Part shown: positions 1-9,619 of the stretch, one piece after another
Layout of the letters: each line of letters opens with the position of its first letter
How positions within the stretch are numbered: the stretch's first letter is position 1
DNA from: Bog-756 sp963778165
GTDB lineage: Bacteria; Actinomycetota; Acidimicrobiia; Acidimicrobiales; RAAP-2
Direction of reading: 5' to 3'
Assembly: GCA_963778165.1 (NCBI GenBank)
Contig: CAVZTE010000001.1
Span: 62,001 to 126,000, forward strand
DNA: 64,000 bases
The notes under the pieces: model-generated
Seen by the model: the letters and a program-made list of their open reading frames with translations, nothing else
What the model was told of the DNA's origin: nothing
Databases searched by the model: none
Translations under genes and position numbers: made by a program

Positions 1-2
1 AA

Positions 3-488
3 GCCGGCCGCTACCACGAGGTGCGGGGCACCGCTGAGATCACCCGGTACCTGTACGACCCGCCCCTGACCCGCCGGCAGGCCACGGCCAAACTGCGGGG
101 GCTCCGCACCGAGATCAGGCGCCCGGGCGAGTGGATCAACCTGGCGGTGGAGGTGACCGACACGGGCACCGTGGTCGGCGATGTCGGACTGGGCTGGACC
201 AGCCAGGTCCACCGGCAGGCCGAGATCGGCTACTCGTTCCACCTCGACCACCGGGGCCAGGGCTACGCCACCGAAGCCGCCGCCGCCCTGGTCGGGTTGG
301 CCTTCACCGATCTCGGGGTCCATCGGGTGGCCGGTCGCCTGGACGCCCGCAACACCGCTTCGGCCCGGCTGCTCGAGCGGCTGGGCATGCGGCGGGAGGG
401 CCACCTGGTGCAGAACGAGTTGATCAAAGGGGAGTGGACCGACGAGATGATCTACGCCGTGCTGGCTTCGGAGTGGGCGGCTCGCTGA
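3..488 (+). CDS. GNAT family N-acetyltransferase, 5' truncated by window edge
   Basis: C-terminal part (about 160 residues) of a RimJ/RimL-type acetyltransferase that would move an acetyl group from acetyl-CoA to an amine. The reading frame is already open at base 3, and the GTG at 21 falls inside a conserved strand, so the true start is probably outside the window. Visible GNAT signatures are a G-x-V-G-D-V-G-L beta strand, the acetyl-CoA loop H-R-G-Q-G-Y-A-T-E, and the R-N-T-A-S-A-R-L-L-E-R-L-G-M segment typical of RimJ/RimL proteins. It converges on the mutase gene with a 37-bp spacer. The substrate cannot be told from sequence. Confidence 0.85.
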   Translation, partial: AGRYHEVRGTAEITRYLYDPPLTRRQATAKLRGLRTEIRRPGEWINLAVEVTDTGTVVGDVGLGWTSQVHRQAEIGYSFHLDHRGQGYATEAAAALVGLAFTDLGVHRVAGRLDARNTASARLLERLGMRREGHLVQNELIKGEWTDEMIYAVLASEWAAR

Positions 489-525
489 TCGAACTATGGC
501 TCGCTGACCGAACTATTCAGCCCGG

Positions 526-2133
<1,608 letters not shown>

Positions 2134-2228
2134 GGCGACAGGTTACGGCGTAGCCAGCAACCACAGCGAAAAGGAGCTCGGACTGATACGAGCAGCCGGA
2201 TCAGTCCGGCGGTGCCTCGGATGCCAAT

Positions 2229-2310
2229 GGCTCGGTCAGTTCAGCCGGCTCGGTCAGTTCAGCCGGCTCTGGTCAGTTCAGCCGGCTCGGTCAGTTCAGC
2301 CGGCTCGGTC
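2229..2310. repeat. tandem array, four 18-19 bp units plus a partial fifth
   Basis: Unit ggctcggtcagttcagcc at 2229, 2247, 2265 (19 bp, one extra t) and 2284, with a decayed fifth copy from 2302. It fills the 213-bp spacer between the mutase start and the end of the rhodanese-ThiF gene. There are no unique spacers, so it is not CRISPR. Confidence 0.9.
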
Positions 2311-2346
2311 GTGCGCTGCAGCCGGCTCAGCCCACCGCTGCCTCCC

Positions 2347-3525
2347 TCAGCCGACCGGTGCCTCCACCGCATGGGGCATGCACAGGTCGTCGTATTCGGC
2401 GATGACGATCGGCGCGGCGTTCTCGCCACAGGCGGGGCACTCCGGGTCACGATGCACCTTGAAGGTCCGGAAGCTCTGCTCGAGGGCGTCGTAGGCCAAC
2501 AGCCGACCCTCCAACGTCTCTCCGATCCCCAGCAGGATCTTGATGGCCTCGACGGCCTGGATGGACCCGACGATGCCGGGCAGCACACCCAGGACACCAG
2601 CCTCGGAACAGCTCGGAGCCAGCTCGGCCGGCGGCGGCTCGGGGATCATGCACCGGTAGCAGGGACCCTGATAGGGGTGGAAGACGGTGGCCTGGCCTTC
2701 GAACCGGAAGATCGAGCCATGCACCACCGGGATCCGCTTGAGCAACGAGGCATCGTTGACCAGGTACCGGGTCGGGAAGTTGTCGGTCCCGTCGACGATC
2801 ACGTCGTAGCCGTCGATGATGTCCAAGATGTTGTCGGCCCCGAGGCGGACGTCGTAGGTCACCACGTTCACGTCCGGGTTGATCAGGGTGAGGGTCTTCT
2901 TGGCCGAGTCGACCTTGCGCTCACCGATCCGGTCGGTGTTGTGGAGGATCTGGCGCTGGAGGTTGGAGGCATCGACCACATCCATGTCGATGATCCCGAT
3001 GGTGCCCACCCCTGCGGCCGCCAGGTAGAGAGCGGCGGGGGAACCAAGCCCGCCGGCTCCGAGCAGCAGGACCTTGGAGTCGAGCAGCTTGATCTGTCCG
3101 GTCTCGCCTACCTCAGGGAGCAGCAGGTGCCGCTGGTAGCGGTTGCGCTGGTCAGGGGTCAAAGCCCGAGGAGCCGACCAGTCCCGGCCCTCGTCCTTCC
3201 AGCGGTTGAACCCGCCGATCACCGAGGCCACATCGGTGTAGCCCAGCTCCTGCATGGTCTGGGCGGCGAAGGCCGAACGGGTTCCGCCCGCGCAGTACAC
3301 CACCACGTGGCTGGACTTATCGGGGATCCGACCCTCGACCGAGGTCTCCAGGGTCCCCCGGGGGATGTGCAGGGCCCCAGGCAGGGCGCCCTGCTCATAC
3401 TCATCCGGCTCGCGCACGTCGAGCACCACGGCTCCTCCGCCGGCAATCTCCTGCTCGGCCTCCGCCGGCTCGACCTCACGCACGGCCGCCTTGGCTTGGG
3501 CCAACATTTCTCTGAAGGTAGGCAC
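2347..3525 (-). CDS. moeZ: rhodanese-ThiF/MoeB sulfurtransferase-adenylyltransferase
   Basis: 392-residue protein that would adenylate the C-terminal Gly-Gly of a ubiquitin-like sulfur carrier (MoaD/ThiS/CysO class) and load it with sulfur. N-terminal rhodanese domain (about 15-115) has the active-site loop C78-A-G-G-T-R-S. The ThiF/MoeB domain (about 120-392) has G-A-G-G-L-G-S (156-162), a D-N-F motif, paired zinc cysteines C289/C292 and C363/C366, and the loop cysteine C306. Classical MoeZ has ThiF first and rhodanese last; here the order is reversed. GTG at 3525 is chosen because an aggaatgg ribosome-binding stretch precedes it and the product length equals MoeZ. An upstream extension to 3624 is open but looks non-coding. 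Confidence 0.88.
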   Translation of the reverse strand: MPTFREMLAQAKAAVREVEPAEAEQEIAGGGAVVLDVREPDEYEQGALPGALHIPRGTLETSVEGRIPDKSSHVVVYCAGGTRSAFAAQTMQELGYTDVASVIGGFNRWKDEGRDWSAPRALTPDQRNRYQRHLLLPEVGETGQIKLLDSKVLLLGAGGLGSPAALYLAAAGVGTIGIIDMDVVDASNLQRQILHNTDRIGERKVDSAKKTLTLINPDVNVVTYDVRLGADNILDIIDGYDVIVDGTDNFPTRYLVNDASLLKRIPVVHGSIFRFEGQATVFHPYQGPCYRCMIPEPPPAELAPSCSEAGVLGVLPGIVGSIQAVEAIKILLGIGETLEGRLLAYDALEQSFRTFKVHRDPECPACGENAAPIVIAEYDDLCMPHAVEAPVG

Positions 3526-3952
3526 AGCGATCCCATTCCTTACTTCGGCGCCGCCACCGGCGCATCCGGCCGACGCAATATCCAACAGTTCTTCAAACGC
3601 TACCAGTTGGGTCAACATTCCCACCGGGGCCCGGCGGCGTCCACTCGGTGACTGGCTCCGGCCCGTTCTCGGCCCGTTCTTGGCCGGATCTGGGCGCTTT
3701 CCCTAGGCCCAGGCGGGACAATGCCGGGCCGCCCGGGGTGGGCCTGACCGGACCGGGGCCAGATAGGCCAGGCGGGCCAGGCGGGCCAGGCGGGCCAGAA
3801 CGAAGGCAAGCCAGTCCAGACGGGGGCACGCCAGGCCAGACGGGGGCACGCCAGGCCAGACGGGGGCACGCCAGGCCAGACGGGGGCACGCCAGGCCAGG
3901 CGGGCCCTGGCGACCAGTAGCGTTCCCGGCGTGGAGCCGTCATGGAGCTGTC
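3526..3952. repeat. 427-bp gene-free spacer with two tandem arrays
   Basis: No gene is supported here. It holds three 9-bp copies of ccaggcggg (3768-3794) and four exact 20-bp copies of ccagacgggggcacgccagg (3816-3895), then a decayed continuation to about 3905. It lies between the divergent rhodanese-ThiF gene and the nitroreductase, so any promoters for both must sit at its edges. Runs of G/C dominate and no clear sigma-factor elements were seen. Confidence 0.9.
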
Positions 3953-4549
3953 GTGGAACTGACTGAAGCAGTGCGGCGAAGGCGGATGACCAGGAACTTC
4001 AGCGGTCGACCCCTTGAACCAGGAGTCGTCGACGAGCTGGTGGGGGCAGCGCTGCGGGCCCCCTCGGCGGGAAACACCCAGGGTCGGGATTTCGTGGTCC
4101 TCGAGGGCGACCAGACCTCCCTCTACTGGGATGCCACCACCGACGAGGCCTGGCGATCGAGCTCCCGCCGTTTCGCCGGACTGTCGCGTGCCCCGGTGGT
4201 GGTGCTTCCCTTCGCTGACCCCGAGGCCTATGACCTCCGCTATCGCGAGCGGGACAAGGTGCGCTCCGACGGCCAGGACATCGAGTGGGTGGTCCCCTTC
4301 TGGTTCGTCGATGCGGCCTTTTCGACCATGACCCTCCTCTTGGGGGCCACCGATGCCGGTATCGGGGCGGCCTTCCTCGGAAACTTCCGTGGTGAGGAGG
4401 CCCTGCGGATCTCCCTCGGGGTGCCGGAGCGGTACCGGTGGATCGGAGCGGTGTTACTCGGGGAGGCTGCTGAACCTGATCCACCCTCGACGTCGGTCGC
4501 ACGGCCTGCCAGAAGTATCGCCGACAGCCTTCATCGGGGCGGCTGGTAG
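3953..4549 (+). CDS. nitroreductase family protein
   Basis: 198-residue FMN-dependent nitroreductase-like protein expected to use NAD(P)H. The N-terminus carries the family FMN-phosphate motif R-R-R-M-T-R-N-F followed by A-P-S-A-G-N-T-Q. The C-terminal half holds the hydrophobic L-L-L-G-A-T-D-A-G-I-G-A-A-F-L-G segment that packs on the flavin. GTG start at 3953; an ATG at 3942 is in another frame. No neighbour suggests a substrate. Members include nitroreductases, flavin-destructase (BluB-like) and F420-type enzymes, so only the family is assigned. Confidence 0.85.
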   Translation: MELTEAVRRRRMTRNFSGRPLEPGVVDELVGAALRAPSAGNTQGRDFVVLEGDQTSLYWDATTDEAWRSSSRRFAGLSRAPVVVLPFADPEAYDLRYRERDKVRSDGQDIEWVVPFWFVDAAFSTMTLLLGATDAGIGAAFLGNFRGEEALRISLGVPERYRWIGAVLLGEAAEPDPPSTSVARPARSIADSLHRGGW

Positions 4550-4559
4550 TCGGGGGCGA

Positions 4560-5270
4560 TCACTTCGAGATGGTGAAGGTGGCCTTGGCGGTGTTCTGGG
4601 ATCCGTGCTTCGTCGGTTCGTGGGCCTGGCCCGATATCTTGAGGTCCCCGATGGTCCCGTTGAACAGCATGGGGGTCGAGGAGTTGATTGCCTCGGGGTT
4701 GGTTAGGTCAGAGGCCGGCGCCGTGAGATTGCCTTGCACTTTTTCGTTCCCATAGGTACCTGCCACGCTGATCTTGGGAAAGGTGCTCTCGGTCTCGCCG
4801 AGTGAGAACCCGTGCGGGTATTCGACGAAGACTCCGAAAGCGAAGGCTTTCCCGTCGAACGTCCCCTTGATCTCGAAGAGATGGATCTTGAGCGGCTTTT
4901 TGGCGGCAGCACTCTGGACAAGACCTGCGATGCCCGAAAGATCAGTCGTGGTGACCCCGGACACTGAAACTCCGTTGATGGTGCCCCCGAATGGCTGAGG
5001 TGGCGAAGAATCGCTTCCTGTTGCTGCCGCCGATGTCCAGGTGATCGTGGCACTCCCGGCGCCCGGAGAGAAGGGGCCGGAACTGCTGCTCGTGGCGAGA
5101 ACGATCACGACGACCACCGCCGCCGCTACGAGCAGCGCAGCTCCAATACCTACATACAACCGGCGAGAACGACCGCCTCCGTTGCTGTCAGGCCCAGCGG
5201 CGGCAGGTGCACTGAAGGCGATCATGTCGGAAGCAGGCGCTTCTAGACCTGGCACGCCTGCTTGTGGCAC
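4560..5270 (-). CDS. uncharacterised membrane-anchored protein, lower GC than neighbours
   Basis: 236-residue protein of unknown function. One transmembrane segment lies at about residues 39-60 (after R-S-R-R, rich in A/V/I), preceded by a short Pro/Ala-rich cytosolic end and followed by a Ser/Gly-rich linker and an extracytoplasmic domain rich in beta-strand residues. GTG start at 5270; an internal ATG at residue 16 is also possible. Base composition is visibly lower in GC than the flanks, and codon choice includes AT-ending codons rare elsewhere in the window, a possible sign of recent transfer. It converges on the nitroreductase with 10 bp between them. Confidence 0.65.
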   Translation of the reverse strand: MPQAGVPGLEAPASDMIAFSAPAAAGPDSNGGGRSRRLYVGIGAALLVAAAVVVVIVLATSSSSGPFSPGAGSATITWTSAAATGSDSSPPQPFGGTINGVSVSGVTTTDLSGIAGLVQSAAAKKPLKIHLFEIKGTFDGKAFAFGVFVEYPHGFSLGETESTFPKISVAGTYGNEKVQGNLTAPASDLTNPEAINSSTPMLFNGTIGDLKISGQAHEPTKHGSQNTAKATFTISK

Positions 5271-5524
5271 TGAGCGGTGGCACTGGTGGCACTGCTACTG
5301 GTGGCACTGCGACTGGATCGGAGTCCGGCTCTTCGGGGTTCACTGGATTCTCCGATGTCTCGACTGCGGAGGATCAGCGTAACCCGGACGTGAACGAAAT
5401 CAGCGTTTTGACGGGGCGCCGGAACAATCGGGTTGGCGCCGACAAGGTCAGATCGAGGCTCAGGTGATCAGGTCGTTGGTCGGGCGGCGATCAGCATGTG
5501 AGTCGTGAGGCTCATAGCCGCACA

Positions 5525-7320
5525 TCATTCGATCTCACGATCCAGTCCGTGCAATCGGTTCCACTCTTCTCTGGCTGCGGGGGTGTCGAGTCCCAGCCCG
5601 GGTTCCTGTCCGAAGGGAGGTGGCAGCTCGAAGCGCCAGATGGGCGAGCCGTTGCGATCAAAGCCGCTTCGGGAGAGGACCCAGTCCTCGTAGGTCTTCT
5701 TTTGATGATGGTGGTGACACAACAGGGCGAGATTGTCGAGTTCTGTTGGACCTCCAAGAGCCCAGGGAACCACGTGGTCGATCTCGAGTCCGGTGGAGAC
5801 TGAGCACCCCGGGACGACGCAGGTGGTGTCCCGGTAGACCAGCGCCGTTCGCAGGCGTCGGTTGATGGTGCGATTGAAGTGGGAGATGGCCTCGATCCGA
5901 CCGGCCCGGTGGAACACCAGGCGAAGGTAGGAGTCGTTGGAAAGAACCTGGGCCAGGGCCACCGGGATGGGGCCCTGATTGTCGATCTCGCAGAGTTCGT
6001 CTTCTTCGGCGAACCCCCGGTGGAGAGCGTCCAAGTCCACCCGGATCATCACGGTGCAACTGGCCGGACCATCGATGATCGACAGCGAGTCCTCCGAGGG
6101 TCCATCTCGACTCTCCGGGCCGTGCCGAGCGCCAAGCTCGCCCTCGCCGACGGAACCGGCATCGGGGATACCTCTGTCGGCCTTGCCGTCCTGGTCGACG
6201 TCGGCGTCACGGTCGAGGTCGGCGTCATAACCAGAGTCGGCGTCGTAGCCGGGGTCAATGTCGGTGTCGTGCTCGATAGCTGTTGCTTCCCCGGCATCGA
6301 GATCCGGATCGGTGGACCCGAGCCGGACGCCCGGAGGGGCTCCCCGCTTTCGGACCAGAGGCACCCCGGTGTCGGGTGATGCCTCGTGACCAAAGCGAAG
6401 AAGGCATCGGCCCGCACGGCGGCCTCGGGTTCGGCGCTGCGCCCGTCCTCTGTCCTCCGTAGCTCGGACTGTCGAGGTTCGGGCTGTGGAGATTCTGCTC
6501 GCCGGGACTTCCGGAGACGAGTCGCCGTCTCAGCCAGGGACGCCAGGATCCTCGCTCCTCGCTCGGCGGTATCCCGTCCCCGGTAGCAGAAGGCCCCCTC
6601 CTCATCAGTCCACGACGAGAAGTGTCGGGCGGCCCGGATCTTCCGGGCGGTGGCCATGGGATCAGCACCAGCCGCCGTGGCCCGGGAGCGTCGGCAGCGC
6701 TGGCGGATGACCCCCAACGAGTCGTCGGTGGCCCCGGCCAGCAGCTCCGACTCCCGTTCGGGAGAGAGGATCCCCGCCCCGGTCAGCTCGGTGACTTTGG
6801 GGGCGGAAAGCTCCCCAGCCCTCAAGGCGGCCTCGGTTCCGGGCAGCTGTCCGAGGCGCTCTCCGTTAACCAGCGTGTTCCGGGCCGCACCGGTCGAGAT
6901 GCCCTCCAGAAGGCCCAGCATTTCGGCGGCGTTGCGGTGCCCTCCATCCCGCCAGATCCCCGAGGCGTCGATCCGCGGTGCCAATATCGTCTTGCCCGCA
7001 GTGACCAGCCGCTCAATCCCAACCAAGGATTCGTAGAACACGGTGGCGCCTGGCCCGTCCAGACAGTTGGGGTCGAGCTCGGCCACGAGCGTAGACAGCA
7101 ACGCGTTCGCCGCATCCAGCCGCTCGCACAGACCGGCATCAGGCGACAGGGTCAGGCCGCACCAACCATCAGACGATCGGGTGCCGGCATTGTCGGTGCC
7201 GGCATTATCGGTGCCGGCATTGTCGGTGCCGGCATTATCGGTGCCGGCGTTGTCGGTGCCGGCGCTGTTGGTCTTCGGGGAACCCGACTTCTTGTCGTTG
7301 GCCGTGGCCACTGAGGACAT
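5525..7320 (-). CDS. DUF222 / HNH endonuclease, frameshifted
   Basis: Actinobacterial DUF222-HNH protein of about 598 codons interrupted by one frameshift near 6370-6385, where adding one C to a ccc run would rejoin the frames. Upstream segment (7320 to ~6380): six G-T-D-N-A pentapeptides followed by the helical DUF222 region. Downstream segment (~6375 to 5525): an Asp-rich linker with repeated G-Y-D-A-D units, then the HNH domain with C-V-V-P-G-C, E-I-D-H, N-L-A-L-L-C-H-H-H-H. These families often occur as multicopy, fast-evolving genes of unknown role, some linked to mobile introns. ATG at 7320 is preferred; longer in-frame starts exist. Confidence 0.8.
7181..7270. repeat. in-frame 15-bp tandem array (six units) inside the HNH gene
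   Basis: Six contiguous 15-bp units of gtgccggcattgtcg type, encoding the Gly-Thr-Asp-Asn-Ala pentapeptide on the minus strand. Units alternate between tgtcg and tatcg endings in the first four, so growth probably happened by 30-bp steps. The unit is a multiple of three, as expected for an array tolerated inside a coding region. Confidence 0.9.
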
Positions 7321-7360
7321 GACCACATACTCGCAGGAGGGTGTATCAGTGGTCCGGGAC

Positions 7361-7438
7361 AAGGGTGCTTTCCGGGAACGCAAGGGTGCTTCCCGGAACC
7401 AAGGGTGCTTCCCGGAACCAAGGGTGCTTCCCGGAACA
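7361..7438. repeat. four direct repeats with TTCC-GGAA cores upstream of the HNH gene
   Basis: Units start at 7361 (21 bp, ttccgggaa core), 7382, 7401 and 7420 (19 bp each, aagggtgcttcccggaacc). Each contains the interrupted palindrome TTCC-C/G-GGAA, spaced by about two helical turns. They sit 41-118 bp upstream of the HNH start within the 320-bp spacer 7321-7640. That spacer holds no other recognisable feature except a good Shine-Dalgarno at its right end. Confidence 0.85.
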
Positions 7439-7640
7439 GAGCCGTAGGCCGGCGGAATCAGATGCCCGAACGGACCGGATCCCCGCCTGAGTGAGCGTCG
7501 GGTCATCAACGGACAGCGGTCCCGGGCAGGTCGGCTGCAAGGTGTGGGACAGGTGGGGAAGCGACGCTGCCAAGACCGATCCTGCGTCGGAGGTCCGCAC
7601 AAGACCTCGACGTCCCCGTCCTGTCCCTCTTGGAGGTCAC

Positions 7641-8423
7641 GTGCCCATTCCCTCTGTCGTCCCGCAGATTCCCGCTGTCGTCCCGCAGACCGCCGCTTCC
7701 CCCACCGTCGTTGCGCCCGCCGGCAGCCCGGCGGCTGTTGTTGCCCCGACCATCGTTTCGTCCACTGTCGTCCCAGGGGCCGTCGTCCCCGTCAGAACCC
7801 AGCGGGTCGGTCGGCCCAGGCCGGCGCCACTGCCGGTGCTCGGTTCTCCCGGATCCCCCGGCCAGCTGCGAATCGTCCCGTGGGTGGACCCGGTGGCTGA
7901 CCCCCACGGTGTGCACCCGTGCTCGCGCTACGTGGAGCTGTACTGGCTTGGGGTGATCGGCCCGTCGACCACGTGGCTCCTCCGCCGGCTCTCCTATGGG
8001 CTGGAGGTGAACCCGGACGGCTTCGATCTCGACCTCAACGAAACGGCCCGTTCACTGGGACTCGGGGACCGCATGGGCAAGAACTCCCCCTTCCGGCGGG
8101 CCCTCCAACGGTTGGCCACCTTCGAACTGGCCCGCTCCCACGGCCCGACCGGGATGGCCGTACGCACCCACATCCCACCGCTGCCATTGCGGCACCTGAG
8201 TCGGCTTCCTGAATCACTCCAGATCAGCCACCGACGGTGGATGGTCGAACAACGGTTGCCCGAGCCCGAGCAGATGCGGCGCCGGGCCCAGCGCCTCGCC
8301 GCAGGCCTGGCCGCTGCCGGGCGGGACCGGGTCGAGATCGAGCGCCAGTTGGCCGCATGGCAGTTCCATCCGTCCGTGTGCTTCCACGCCGCCGAGACCG
8401 CGGTCCGGCGCAACGGTCCCTGA
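7641..8423 (+). CDS. conserved protein of unknown function
   Basis: 260-residue protein I cannot assign to a family. The first ~65 residues are a low-complexity Ala/Val/Pro stretch with V-V-P-Q repeats. The rest is compact, with Y-V-E-L-Y-W-L, T-T-W-L-L-R-R-L and S-P-F-R-R-A-L-Q-R-L, a pattern suggestive of a helical DNA-binding or winged-helix fold, ending in an Arg/Glu-rich amphipathic helix. GTG at 7641 is chosen because a ggagg lies just upstream (spacing short, 4 nt) and the frame further upstream looks non-coding. No membrane segment. It stands alone between the repeat spacer and gpsA. Confidence 0.65.
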   Translation: MPIPSVVPQIPAVVPQTAASPTVVAPAGSPAAVVAPTIVSSTVVPGAVVPVRTQRVGRPRPAPLPVLGSPGSPGQLRIVPWVDPVADPHGVHPCSRYVELYWLGVIGPSTTWLLRRLSYGLEVNPDGFDLDLNETARSLGLGDRMGKNSPFRRALQRLATFELARSHGPTGMAVRTHIPPLPLRHLSRLPESLQISHRRWMVEQRLPEPEQMRRRAQRLAAGLAAAGRDRVEIERQLAAWQFHPSVCFHAAETAVRRNGP

Positions 8424-8462
8424 GGGCCCGGACCGACCTGGCTCTGGTTGTTGGCTCGGACC

Positions 8463-8528
8463 GGACCGGTTCCGCCGGAGTGGGCCCCGGCGTCGGCCTC
8501 GGACCGGTTCCGCCGGAGTCGGCCCCGG
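8463..8528. repeat. two 28-bp direct repeats in the gpsA 3' spacer
   Basis: Two near-identical copies (8463-8490 and 8501-8528) of ggaccggttccgccggagt followed by ggccccgg, separated by 10 bp. Each core ccggttccgccgg is partly palindromic. They lie between the convergent ends of the 7641-8423 gene and gpsA, a position where a bidirectional terminator would be useful, though no U-rich tract follows. Confidence 0.75.
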
Positions 8529-8540
8529 GTGGGACCGGGT

Positions 8541-9530
8541 TCAGCCGGGGTCGGCCTCGTGGCCGGCCGGCGTCAGACCCCAGTAGGCGCCGGACGGCTC
8601 GATCTCGCCCTTGACCACCTTGTCGATCATGGTGCAGATAGGGAGGTCGAGTTGGTGGCGGTCGGCCAGCTCCAGGGCCACCGTGGCCGTGCGCACCCCT
8701 TCGGCCACCATGTGCATGTCGGCCAGGATGTCGTCGAGCTGGCGGCCCCTGCCCAGCTGTTCGCCCACGGCCCGGTTCCGGCTGTGCTGGCTCATGCAGG
8801 TGGCGATGAGGTCGCCCATGCCGGCCAGCCCGGCGAAGGTGGCCGGCTGGGCCCCCATGGCCACCCCGAACCGGGTCAGCTCGGCCAGGCCCCGGGACAT
8901 GACCGCGGCCCGGGTGTTGTCGCCCACGCCGAGCCCTTCCCCGATGCCGGCGGCGATGGCGATGACGTTCTTGAGCGCCCCGCCGATCTCACAACCGACG
9001 ACGTCGTCGTTGAGGTACACCCGGAACACCCCTCGGGTGACCACCTTCTGGATGGCCCGGGCCACTTCGAGGTCCTCGGTGGCCACCACCGCCGCCGCGG
9101 CCATGCCCGACATGATCTCGTGCGCGATGTTGGGCCCGGTGAGGGCGGCCACCGGGTGCCCGGGGGCCACGTCCTTGATGACTTCGGTCATCCGGAGGTG
9201 GGACCCCTTCTCGAGACCCTTGGACAGGCTGACCACCGGGATCCACGGACGCATGCAGGTGGCGGCGTCGGTGAGCACGGCCCGGAAGCCCGAGGTGGGA
9301 ACCCCCACGATCAACAGGTCGGCGTCGCACACCGCCTCCTCCAGATCGGAGGTCGCCGTGAGCTCGCGGGCCAGCAGGAACTCGGGCAGGTAGGCCGTAT
9401 TGGCGTGCTCGATGTTCACCGCCTTGGCCACATCGGGATCCCGGGCCCACAGCACGGTGTTGTGGCGGGGTGCCACCAGCGAGGCCACCGTGGTCCCCCA
9501 CGAGCCGGCGCCGAGGACGGCGATCTTCAT
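8541..9530 (-). CDS. gpsA: NAD(P)+-dependent glycerol-3-phosphate dehydrogenase
   Basis: 329 residues, standard GpsA length. Reduces dihydroxyacetone phosphate to sn-glycerol-3-phosphate for phospholipid synthesis in the cytosol. The N-terminal Rossmann motif is G-A-G-S-W-G-T (residues 8-14). Further GpsA signatures are S-L-S-K-G-L-E, L-T-G-P-N-I-A-H-E, the catalytic-lysine segment G-G-A-L-K-N-V-I-A-I-A-A-G, and A-G-M-G-D-L. ATG start. Downstream of pepA on the same strand, 89 bp apart; the spacer has degenerate ccttcacgccaccaccg-type repeats. Confidence 0.96.
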   Translation of the reverse strand: MKIAVLGAGSWGTTVASLVAPRHNTVLWARDPDVAKAVNIEHANTAYLPEFLLARELTATSDLEEAVCDADLLIVGVPTSGFRAVLTDAATCMRPWIPVVSLSKGLEKGSHLRMTEVIKDVAPGHPVAALTGPNIAHEIMSGMAAAAVVATEDLEVARAIQKVVTRGVFRVYLNDDVVGCEIGGALKNVIAIAAGIGEGLGVGDNTRAAVMSRGLAELTRFGVAMGAQPATFAGLAGMGDLIATCMSQHSRNRAVGEQLGRGRQLDDILADMHMVAEGVRTATVALELADRHQLDLPICTMIDKVVKGEIEPSGAYWGLTPAGHEADPG

Positions 9531-9619
9531 GCCGCCGATCCCTTCACCCGGTCACCGATTTCGTCACGCCACCACCGAACCCTTCACGCCACTGCCGATC
9601 CATCCACTTCATCGACGCA

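Noticed and set aside
3768..3905. Possible CRISPR array
   Set aside because: Units are directly abutting with no unique spacers and no cas genes occur in the window.
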